DNA of 46,554 nt, from positions 1 to 46,554 of the forward strand of contig JBGQDM010000013.1 in NCBI GenBank assembly GCA_041495845.1, given 5' to 3'. This document shows, one piece after another, positions 33,770 to 41,273 of the stretch. How positions within the stretch are numbered: the stretch's first letter is position 1; each line of letters opens with the position of its first letter. The position numbers and the translations under genes were made by a program. The notes beneath the pieces are model-generated. The model was given only the letters and a program-made list of their open reading frames with translations. It had not been told where the DNA came from and made no database searches. Source of the DNA: JBGQDM01 sp041495845 (GTDB lineage Bacteria; Acidobacteriota; Terriglobia; Terriglobales; Acidobacteriaceae).

Positions 33770-34813
33770 CTACGCTCCCTTGGCGTCGCGCCGCGCCCGC
33801 TGCACGTCCAGCACGTCCCCAATCACAATCACCACGCTCCCGCCGGGGACCGCGGTATGGTCTCGCGGATTCACCTGCAACTTCGGCTCCTCGCCATGCG
33901 CATGTTCTTTCAGCGCCAGGGGCAGCAGATTGTAGCGCCCGTGCAGATCGAGGTCGCGGAGTGTCTTCCCCGCCCAGGGCGACGACGCCCCCACTTCCAC
34001 TTCTTCCACCCGCAGGGTCTTGCTTTGCTCTTTCAACATCAGGTCGAGGAAGCTCACCACGTGCGGCCGCACTACTTCGCTGGCCATGCGTAGGCCGCCA
34101 ATCTGGGCGGGCGAAACGGTGGAATTCGCACCCGCTCGCTTCATCCTCTCCGCAAAACGCCGGCTCGCCGACCGCGCGATGATGCGCAGCTTGGGATAGC
34201 GCTGGTGCACCATCACCGTCACCACCAGATTGTCTTTGTCCTGCGGCAGCGCAATCACCAGTCCCACCGCCCGTGACAAGCCGGCTCGCTCCAGAATTTC
34301 TTCTTCCGTCGCGTCGCCCAGTACGTACAGCATCTCGTCAAATGTGCCCGGGTGCGTTTCCTTGAGCCGCTTGATTTTTTCCTCGGAAGTCTCGATGGCC
34401 ACATACGCTGCCCCGCTCTTTTGCAGCTCCTGCGCCGCATAGCGTCCGGTATCGCCCAGACCACAGACCACGACGTGTCCGCTCAGTGCATCAATGCGAT
34501 TCTGCATACGCCGTCTCCAAAAAGGGTTCGACAGTTCCAGGTCTACGATCAGCGCCGCCACCACCCCAAACACATAGACCGTGGTGGCCACACCAAACAC
34601 CACGATGAACATGTTGAAAATGCGCAGCGCGGGATAAGGCTCCGTGTTGATCATCTCCCCGTAGCCCACTCCGGCCACGGTGATGACCGCCATATAGAGT
34701 GCTTTGAGGAAGGTAACGTCCGGCCCGCCCAGCGTGAGGTACCCAATCACGCTGATGAAAATCAGCCCAAAGAAGAGAATCCCCGCGAAAGCCAGGCGCT
34801 TGCCCAGGTTCAT
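33770..34813 (-). CDS. Two-helix K+ channel with RCK/TrkA domains
   Basis: A 347-residue protein with two transmembrane helices around a pore loop, then an RCK_N Rossmann domain (GHVVVCGLGDTGRYAAQEL) and an RCK_C domain (KTLRDLDLHGRYNLLPLALK ... PGGSVVIVIGD). This is the MthK-like layout of ligand-gated K+ channels. The selectivity filter reads Ala47-Gly-Val-Gly-Tyr-Gly-Glu53. The Thr that normally precedes VGYG is Gly, and the usual final Asp is Glu. ATG 34813 begins five bases after the stop of the glucosidase gene, implying co-transcription. A role in osmotic or turgor control alongside carbohydrate breakdown is possible but unproven. Confidence 0.88.
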   Translation of the reverse strand: MNLGKRLAFAGILFFGLIFISVIGYLTLGGPDVTFLKALYMAVITVAGVGYGEMINTEPYPALRIFNMFIVVFGVATTVYVFGVVAALIVDLELSNPFWRRRMQNRIDALSGHVVVCGLGDTGRYAAQELQKSGAAYVAIETSEEKIKRLKETHPGTFDEMLYVLGDATEEEILERAGLSRAVGLVIALPQDKDNLVVTVMVHQRYPKLRIIARSASRRFAERMKRAGANSTVSPAQIGGLRMASEVVRPHVVSFLDLMLKEQSKTLRVEEVEVGASSPWAGKTLRDLDLHGRYNLLPLALKEHAHGEEPKLQVNPRDHTAVPGGSVVIVIGDVLDVQRARRDAKGA

Positions 34814-34817
34814 CGCA

Positions 34818-37514
34818 CTACCGCCGCCATTCGTCAATCAGGTTGGCCACCAACCCGCTCCAACCTGTCTGGTGACTCGCGCCCAGTCCCATGCCCGTGT
34901 CGCCGTGATAGTACTCGTGGAACAGGATGAGGTCGCGCCAGTGCGGGTCTTCCTGGAATTTCTTGTACGGCCCGGCTACCGGCCGCTTGCCGTCGGGCCC
35001 GCGTTTGAAAATGGAAATCATCCGGTTCGCCAGCTCCTTCGCCATGCCGGCCGCGGTCACCCGCGCCCCACTCCCCGCACCCTCGGCGGAAAAATCCTGC
35101 CCCAGCGCATCGCCGAAGCGCAACAGCGAGTGAATCAGCAGATACGTTGTCGGAAACCACAACGGCCCGCGCCAATTCGAGTTTCCGCCTTTGATGTTGA
35201 CCTCCGCTTCCCCCGGTTCATAGCCCATTTGGCTGTTGCCGAAGCGAAACGGATTTTCTTTGTGGAATTTGGAGAGACTGCGCAAACCATAGGGCGAAAG
35301 GAATTCGTCCGGGTCGCCCATGCGCGTCAGCAGCCGCGAAAACTGGTTGGCATCCGCAATCGCCAGCACGTACCGCAAGTCCTTCTTCCCGACTTTGTAG
35401 CAGGCGTCTCCCACCAGGTCGGCGCGGTTCTTGATGAACCACTCCACGTCATGCAGAAAAGTCGGAAACTGCTCCAGGTCTTCCTGCTCCAGCACTTCCA
35501 CCGCGTAGAGTGGAATCAATCCCACCAGTGACCGCAGGCGAAATTTGTGGAACTCGCCGTTGGGATAACGCAACGTGTCGTAGAAGAACCCGTCGCGTTC
35601 GTCCCACAGCGCGTAGTTGCGCCCGCCCACATTCTTCATGGCGCCGCCAATGTAAGTGAAGTGCTCGAAAAACTTCGTCGCCAGCCCTTCATACACGCGG
35701 TTTGTGCCCGCCAGTTCCAGCGCCATCCGCATCATGTACAGGCAGAACAGGCCCATCCATCCGGTCGCGTCCGACTGCTCCAGGATCGCTCCGTTGGGAA
35801 ATTTCTCTCCCCGATCCACCACCGCGATGTTGTCCAGCCCCAGGAATCCGCCTTCAAAAATATTGTTTCCCTGACTATCGACGCGGTTTACCCACCAGGC
35901 AAAGTTGATCAGGAGCTTGTGGAAACACTTTTCCAGAAAGACCAGGTCACCCTTCCCGGTGCGCTGTTTTTCGATCTGGTACACCCGCCAGCAGGCCCAG
36001 GGATGTACCGGCGGATTCAGGTCGGAGAATTCCCATTCATACGCAGGGATCTGCCCGTTGGGATGTTGAAATTGTTCAAACAACAGGAGCCACAAATTTT
36101 CTTTGGCAAATTCCGGGTCTACCAGAGACAGCGTGATGCACTGGAAGGCCAAGTCCCACGCCGCAAACCAAGGGAACTCCCACTTGTCCGGCATGCTGAG
36201 AATGCGCATCGAGTTCAGGTGCCGCCAGTGCTGGTTGCGCATGCGCTTGCGGCCATCCGGCGGTGGCGAGTTCGGGTTGTCGCCCTCCAGCCACCGTTGC
36301 ACATCAAACAAGTAGATCTGTTTGCTCCACAACATTCCCGCAAACGCCTGCCGCTGCACCATCTTTTCTTCGGCCGTTGCCTTGGGCGGTTGGATCACCG
36401 CATAAAACTCATCCGCTTCTTTTTTTCGCAGGGCGACAATCTCATCGACCCCTTGCAGCGCCCGCGCCGTCGGCGCCGCCGCCAGGCGCAAACGCAAGGT
36501 CATCGAACTCCGCGCCGGCACGCGCATCCGATAGTGCACGCACGCCTTGGTTCCCTGCTGCGCCGGATTCACGCAGTTTTCCCCGTGAATGATGTGCCGG
36601 TGAAATGCATCTTTCACAAACGGCTTGCGGCTTTTCACCCCGTACAGCCGTTCCGCGTTGCTCTCGTTATCGGTGAACAGCGCCTGCCCGCCCGCGGGCG
36701 CGTAGAGGTAATACCAGCCCAACGAGTAATGGAAATGCAGGTTCTGGAGTGGTGTTGCTTTGGTGTCGTCCGCCAGCAACACGATCTCGCCGCGACTCCC
36801 GCCTGACTCCTTCCCAGCCATCCGGATAATCGGCTCCTGCAGCGGCTTTTCTCCCCACGCCCAGGTGTTCCGGAACCACAGATGCGGCAGCAGATGCAGC
36901 TCCGCCTCCTCGGGTCCGCGATTGGCTACCTCAATCCGGATGCAGATATCTTCGTGGTCAGCTTTCGCATACTCCACCGACACGTCCCAATAGCGGTCGT
37001 CGTCAAAGATTCCCGTGTCCAGTAACTCGTACTCCGGCCCTTGCCGGTCGCGCCGGTTCCGATCGATTAACTCGCTATAGGGATACTCTCGCTGCGGATA
37101 CTTGTAGAGCATCCGCATGTAACTATGGGTGGGCGTGCTGTCCAGGTAAAACCAATATTCCTTGACGTCTTCGCCGTGAATGCCTTCGTTCCCTGAAATA
37201 CCGAACATGCGTTCTTTCAGGATCGGATCTTTCCCGTTCCACAGCGCCAAGGCAAAAGTCAGGAGTTGATAGCGATCACAGATGCCGGCGATTCCGTCCT
37301 CGCCCCAGCGATACGCCTTGCTCCGCGCCCAGTCATGCGGCGTAAATTCCCAGGCGCAACCATCCGGGCTGTAATCCTCGCGCACCCCGCCCCACGACCG
37401 CTCGCACACATACGGCCCCCACTTGCGCCAAGGCACAACAAACCCTTCAAACGGCTCCGCTAAACGCTGATGTTCTTTGCTGGGATACAAAGTGGTTTCT
37501 GGCTTTGGGCTCAT
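34818..37514 (-). CDS. GH63/MGH1-like glucosidase
   Basis: An 898-residue cytoplasmic glycoside hydrolase. It has an N-terminal beta-rich region (WGPYVCERSWGGVREDYSPDG, WGEDGIAGICDRYQLLTFALALWNGKDPILKERMFG) and a C-terminal (alpha/alpha)6 barrel, seen in WEFPWFAAWDLAFQCITLSLVDPEFAKENLWLLLFEQFQHPNGQIPAYEW and GNSNWRGPLWFPTTYLLIHSLLRFGD. These segments are typical of bacterial proteins annotated as 'glucosidase' in the mannosyl-oligosaccharide glucosidase-like group. The acid/base residues are probably the Asp/Glu in AAWDLAF and NWRGPLW surroundings. No signal peptide is present, so substrates are intracellular, for example glucosylglycerate-like or mannosylglycerate-like compatible solutes. 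That suggestion fits the adjacent K+ channel but is inference. Confidence 0.88.
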   Translation of the reverse strand: MSPKPETTLYPSKEHQRLAEPFEGFVVPWRKWGPYVCERSWGGVREDYSPDGCAWEFTPHDWARSKAYRWGEDGIAGICDRYQLLTFALALWNGKDPILKERMFGISGNEGIHGEDVKEYWFYLDSTPTHSYMRMLYKYPQREYPYSELIDRNRRDRQGPEYELLDTGIFDDDRYWDVSVEYAKADHEDICIRIEVANRGPEEAELHLLPHLWFRNTWAWGEKPLQEPIIRMAGKESGGSRGEIVLLADDTKATPLQNLHFHYSLGWYYLYAPAGGQALFTDNESNAERLYGVKSRKPFVKDAFHRHIIHGENCVNPAQQGTKACVHYRMRVPARSSMTLRLRLAAAPTARALQGVDEIVALRKKEADEFYAVIQPPKATAEEKMVQRQAFAGMLWSKQIYLFDVQRWLEGDNPNSPPPDGRKRMRNQHWRHLNSMRILSMPDKWEFPWFAAWDLAFQCITLSLVDPEFAKENLWLLLFEQFQHPNGQIPAYEWEFSDLNPPVHPWACWRVYQIEKQRTGKGDLVFLEKCFHKLLINFAWWVNRVDSQGNNIFEGGFLGLDNIAVVDRGEKFPNGAILEQSDATGWMGLFCLYMMRMALELAGTNRVYEGLATKFFEHFTYIGGAMKNVGGRNYALWDERDGFFYDTLRYPNGEFHKFRLRSLVGLIPLYAVEVLEQEDLEQFPTFLHDVEWFIKNRADLVGDACYKVGKKDLRYVLAIADANQFSRLLTRMGDPDEFLSPYGLRSLSKFHKENPFRFGNSQMGYEPGEAEVNIKGGNSNWRGPLWFPTTYLLIHSLLRFGDALGQDFSAEGAGSGARVTAAGMAKELANRMISIFKRGPDGKRPVAGPYKKFQEDPHWRDLILFHEYYHGDTGMGLGASHQTGWSGLVANLIDEWRR

Positions 37515-37861
37515 GGTTTCACTGGGTGGAACCTACCGGCGACGACTGCTCTTCTTACGGGGCAAATGAAAACAACACCTGAAACATGATGGTTGAGCAA
37601 CTGCGGCACAAGAATGGCTCTTCTCCGCGCCCTCCGGGGCTGTTCTCCGCGAACTCTACGTTTCTAAGATCTTTTCCCTTCGCGTTCCTTCGTGCCCTTG
37701 GTGGTTAAAGTTTTTCGCTTTTCTCTGCGCCCTCTGCGCCTTCCTCAGCGATCTCTGCGTTCTAAGATTTTTCCCCTTCGTGTTCCTTCGTGCCCTTCGT
37801 GGTTCAAGCTTTTCGCTTTTCTTCGCGCTCTCCGCGTTCTCAGCGGTTGAAGGTTTCTGTC
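37515..37861. other. 347-bp intergenic region dominated by repeats
   Basis: Apart from about 100 bases next to the glucosidase start, the region consists of repeat copy B (see 37616-37861). No gene or tRNA is visible. It must hold the glucosidase promoter (minus strand), which I cannot identify. Confidence 0.5.
37616..37861 (+). repeat. Dispersed repeat, copy B, partly in tandem (period ~98 bp)
   Basis: Two successive units contain CCTTCGCGTTCCTTCGTGCC (from 37677) and CCTTCGTGTTCCTTCGTGCC (from 37775), 98 bases apart. Each is preceded by CTCTACGTTTCTAAGAT or CTCTGCGTTCTAAGAT and followed by a GTGGTT-A/C-AAG and TTTTCGCTTTTCT stretch. A third, partial unit runs to the end of the neighbouring cytochrome gene. 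Copies A and C share the CTCTGCG...TTTAAG part. Confidence 0.75.
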
Positions 37862-39214
37862 CTACCGCGAACCTCCGCCCGCCATCCCTTCGCGCCCCAG
37901 CAACGACCCCACCCGCTGCATCTGCGCCGCAAATCGTGGCGCATCATACGACGACGGATTATCCAGTTGCTGGAACAACCCGTTAATCGCCGCCCGCAGT
38001 TCGCCGTCCTCTTTCACGTTCTGCTTATACGCTGCATAGAGCGAATCCAGCGCCATCGCCGCCTGCTCCGCCGAACGCTGCCCGGCAAACGAAATCGTAC
38101 CGCTCTCCCGCGCGATGTCCCGCATCACGCGTACCGTATACGCCCGGTCAAATGGCTTGCTATTAAGCTGCCGCGCCAGCTCTGCCGCAAGCCCCGACGC
38201 ATGTTTCGCTGTCGCCGCAATTTCTTCGCGGTTGCCATTCAACACGCCCAACAGCCCTTGCAACTTATTTACGTCGGAGTCCAGTTGCCGTCCCATCTCG
38301 CCGTTCAACTCCTGTACCGCAAACCGGAACACGGCGTAGCGCGACGTGTTCCACGCCGGCACACCCACCTTGCGCTCGCCGTAATAACCCTCCGAGGTCA
38401 GCCGCCAGCTTTCGTCCGGCTTGCTCAAACTGTGGTGGCAGGCAAAACAATCGAGTTCAGCGTACTCCGGCCATACCGTTCCCTGCGCCAGCCGCGCCAA
38501 CCGCGACATCCCATCGCGCAGTTGTACCGCCTCGCCCACCGCCCAGATCTGCACTCCGTGCCAGGCATTGTCGTTGGGCTCTTTCCAGTGTCGCGGCTGC
38601 ACCGCACTGAACAAATTCAACTCGAACGTCAAGTCTGGATGCCCCGCCGCGATGAGTTCATGGTCAACAAACTTCTCCGCTGTCCCCAGATGACATGTCA
38701 GGCACTTTTCCGTGCGCGCGATCAAGTCTTTCGTGTCGTCCATGCCGAGCCGCTGCTTGTCGGCGGCGGGCTTGGTCTCCCAGTCCTTGACCGTATGCGG
38801 ACCGAGCCAGCCCGAAGCGGGCCCATGGCAATGCTCGCAACTCACTCCATCGCCTACGTCAAAACTCTGCGCCCGCATTTCCGTCGCCGGCGCGAGCGCG
38901 TGACACGCCAGGCAGCGCGCGTCTTGGTTGGGCGCGCTTTTCAACTTCAGAATCTTGCCGATGCGCACCGAAACCGAATTCGACAGCACCTGATACGCCC
39001 GCGCATGCTTGTCCTGCCCCGCCCAGATGCTGTACTCGTTCTGCGGAATGTGCGTGGTCGTCTTCGGCTGGATGCTGCCGTGGCAACTGCTGGCGGCACA
39101 GCCTCCCGGCCCGTTGTACTTGCCCACCACGACATCGGCCGCGTGCAGGGTGCCCGCCGTCAGCACCAGCGCGCTCCATACCAGTCTGCTGCGCTTTTTC
39201 TTTGCCCAGTTCAT
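37862..39214 (-). CDS. Pentahaem c-type cytochrome (cytochrome c554-like)
   Basis: A 450-residue periplasmic protein: leader (about 1-25, ending LHAAD) then five candidate haem sites. The first is the wide motif CAASSCH (Cx4CH), followed by CLACH, CEHCH, CLTCH and CFACH. Regularly spaced extra His residues are likely distal ligands. The layout of the first ~290 residues resembles the cytochrome c-554 type multihaem family; the last ~150 residues are helical with no haem. ATG 39214 is preceded by AGGGA. It is divergent from the NuoEF-like operon across 391 bp and may share its function, for example as a further electron carrier or terminal reductase. The electron acceptor is unknown. Confidence 0.88.
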   Translation of the reverse strand: MNWAKKKRSRLVWSALVLTAGTLHAADVVVGKYNGPGGCAASSCHGSIQPKTTTHIPQNEYSIWAGQDKHARAYQVLSNSVSVRIGKILKLKSAPNQDARCLACHALAPATEMRAQSFDVGDGVSCEHCHGPASGWLGPHTVKDWETKPAADKQRLGMDDTKDLIARTEKCLTCHLGTAEKFVDHELIAAGHPDLTFELNLFSAVQPRHWKEPNDNAWHGVQIWAVGEAVQLRDGMSRLARLAQGTVWPEYAELDCFACHHSLSKPDESWRLTSEGYYGERKVGVPAWNTSRYAVFRFAVQELNGEMGRQLDSDVNKLQGLLGVLNGNREEIAATAKHASGLAAELARQLNSKPFDRAYTVRVMRDIARESGTISFAGQRSAEQAAMALDSLYAAYKQNVKEDGELRAAINGLFQQLDNPSSYDAPRFAAQMQRVGSLLGREGMAGGGSR

Positions 39215-39605
39215 GGTTTTCCCTGCACGTTCTTGAGCCCTAGCGATTGCCCCCGTCTTATACCCATTCTGCGTCCGGAAATCAATGAATTCCCTCAGAT
39301 CGCGCTTTGGCGCGGCCGTCGGCGGGGACCACCCACCCCCCACAGGCGTGTCGAAATGAGACAAGCCTTGTGTTCCTTTGGGGCCGATTGAGACCCACTT
39401 CGTGTTCCTCCGTGGCCTTGGTGGTGGCCTTTGGTGGGCCGTTCCCTGCGTCCCTCAGCGTACTCTGCGGTTTAAGATTTTCCTGCCCCGGGATTCGCCG
39501 CTCCTACCCCACAAAAAATTTTCGTTCCCCGAAAGCTCCTTCCACGTTAAGATTCCCGCCTGCCAGCAAAGCTTGTGATGGGGTGCACAAGGGGGCCCCC
39601 GCCTC
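39215..39605. other. 391-bp divergent intergenic region
   Basis: This region separates the leftward pentahaem cytochrome and rightward NuoEF-like operon, so both promoters should lie here. I cannot pick either with confidence. It contains repeat copy C (39390-39486). An in-frame stop at 39576 rules out a longer NuoEF-like protein. Confidence 0.5.
39390..39486 (+). repeat. Dispersed repeat, copy C
   Basis: CACTTCGTGTTCCTCCGTGGCCTTGGTGG is followed by CCCTCAGCGTACTCTGCGGTTTAAGATTTT, the same two half-motifs as in copy B and in the same orientation. It sits in the divergent promoter region of the cytochrome island. Confidence 0.65.
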
Positions 39606-41273
39606 GTGTTCAACGAATTGAGGGCAATCCAGCAGGAGTTCGGCTATCTTCCCGCCGAACAGTTGGCGCTGCTCGCGCAGCGGATCGAAGTCCCCATCAG
39701 CCAGATCCACGCGGTCGCGAGCTTCTACCCCCATTTCCGTCTCGCCCCCCCTCCGCGCGTGGATGTTCGCGTTTGTGCCGACATGACCTGCCACATCCGC
39801 GGCGGCCCTCAAGTCAAGGCCGCGCTGCACAACGCTTTCCGCACCCGGCGCGCCGAAGAAGTGGTCATTCGTGACGTCTCCTGCCTCGGACGCTGTGATC
39901 AGGCCCCCGCGGTCGCCATCAACGACTCCATCTACCCCCATATGTCGCCGGCGGAAACGGTCGGCCTCTGCCGCGAAGTTCTGGCCGGACGCCAGCTTCC
40001 TCCCGAGCCTCACGCCGTGCAGCACGTCCCGCTCGCCTGCGACCCTTACAGCGGCATTCCCACCTACGCCGTGGTCAAGCGCTTCGTGGAAACCAACGAC
40101 TGGGCCGGCGTCATCAAGGTGCTGAAAGAAAGCGGTCTGCGCGGCATGGGTGGAGCCGGCTTCCCCACCGGGTTGAAGTGGGAAATCGTACGCAACGCTC
40201 CCGGCAAAGAGCGCTACATCGTCTGCAACGCCGATGAGAGCGAACCCGGCACCATCAAAGATCGCTTCATCATGGAGCAACTCCCTTACCTCGTGATCGA
40301 AGGCATGATCACTGCGGGCCTGGTTACGGGCGCGCGCAAAGGTATTCTCTACATCCGTCACGAGTACGAAGGGCCAAAAGAAGTTCTGCAGCGTGAGCTT
40401 GACCGCTGCTATGAGCGCGGCATTCTCGGCCCGCGCGTCATGGGCAGCGACTACAGTTTTGATCTCGAAATTTTCGTCAGCCCGGGCGGTTACATTTGCG
40501 GCGAAGAAAGCGCGCTGCTGGAAGCGATCGAAGGTAAGCGCTCCGAGCCGCGCAACAAGCCGCCATTTCCCGGCACCAATGGCTTGTGGAACATGCCCAC
40601 CGCCATTAACAACGTTGAGACGTTCACTTTCGCCACGGTGATTTTGGCGCGCGGCATCGAATGGTTCAAGGCTCAGGGCAAGAATGGCGCCACTGGCCTG
40701 AAGTTTGTCGGCATCAGCGGCGACGTAAACAAGCCCGGCATTTTTGAAGTCCCCATGGGCACCAGTTACTCCGACCTCATCTATCAATATGCCGGCGGCA
40801 TCATTGACAACAAACCGATGATCTCCTTCGCGCCCTCCGGTCCCTCCGCGGGATATTTGCCCGCCTCCATGGTGGACCTGCCCCTGGACTGGAATGCCGT
40901 TGCTGCCGCCGGTTCCATGGTCGGTTCCGGCGCCATTGTGGTTTGCGCCGAAGGCCGCTGCATGGTCGACATGGCGCTCAATGCCGTCCGCTTCTTCCGC
41001 AACGAATCCTGCGGCAAGTGCGTGCCCTGCCGCGTCGGTTCCCAGAAAATGACGGACATGCTGATCGGCTGGACCCAGGGCCGCTATCAGGAGGGTGATT
41101 TGCCGCTGCTCGACGAACTGGCCAACGCCATGCGCCTCACATCCATCTGCGGCCTCGGCCAGGTCGTCCCCGTGCCCATCGCCTCCGTGCTCAAACATTT
41201 TCGCGACGTGGTGGATGATCACATCCTGCGGCGCCGCTGTCCCGCGGGCGTTTGCTTCCAGGAGGGCGCATGA
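39606..41273 (+). CDS. NuoE-NuoF-type fusion, NAD(P)H-oxidising flavoprotein
   Basis: A 555-residue fusion. Residues ~1-130 are a NuoE/HoxE-like thioredoxin-fold [2Fe-2S] domain with ligands Cys57, Cys62, Cys93 and Cys97. Residues ~150-555 are NuoF/HoxF-like, with the FMN/NAD region GLRGMGGAGFPTGLKW (178-192; the usual second Arg is Met181), NADESEPGTIKDR, YICGEESALLEAIEGKR, and the [4Fe-4S] ligands Cys469, Cys472, Cys475 and Cys515. It should oxidise NADH or NADPH and pass electrons to Fe-S clusters. The GTG 39606 start gives a NuoE domain shortened by about 20 residues; an in-frame stop 30 bases upstream rules out an earlier one. It heads a four-gene operon with no other complex I genes, so it serves a different acceptor. 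Confidence 0.92.
   Translation: MFNELRAIQQEFGYLPAEQLALLAQRIEVPISQIHAVASFYPHFRLAPPPRVDVRVCADMTCHIRGGPQVKAALHNAFRTRRAEEVVIRDVSCLGRCDQAPAVAINDSIYPHMSPAETVGLCREVLAGRQLPPEPHAVQHVPLACDPYSGIPTYAVVKRFVETNDWAGVIKVLKESGLRGMGGAGFPTGLKWEIVRNAPGKERYIVCNADESEPGTIKDRFIMEQLPYLVIEGMITAGLVTGARKGILYIRHEYEGPKEVLQRELDRCYERGILGPRVMGSDYSFDLEIFVSPGGYICGEESALLEAIEGKRSEPRNKPPFPGTNGLWNMPTAINNVETFTFATVILARGIEWFKAQGKNGATGLKFVGISGDVNKPGIFEVPMGTSYSDLIYQYAGGIIDNKPMISFAPSGPSAGYLPASMVDLPLDWNAVAAAGSMVGSGAIVVCAEGRCMVDMALNAVRFFRNESCGKCVPCRVGSQKMTDMLIGWTQGRYQEGDLPLLDELANAMRLTSICGLGQVVPVPIASVLKHFRDVVDDHILRRRCPAGVCFQEGA

Noticed and set aside
37616..37861. CRISPR array
   Set aside because: The repeat unit is ~98 bp, degenerate, without uniform spacers, and there are no cas genes.
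39504..41222. Long open frame antisense to the NuoEF-like gene (572 codons)
   Set aside because: It is a GC-bias shadow: the sense frame has clear NuoE/NuoF motifs, while the antisense translation has no recognisable domain.
39606..41273. NuoEF-like gene as part of a complex I operon
   Set aside because: No membrane-arm genes (nuoA, H, J-N) or nuoB-D occur nearby; the operon continues with cNMP/Fe-S, b-type and decahaem proteins instead.
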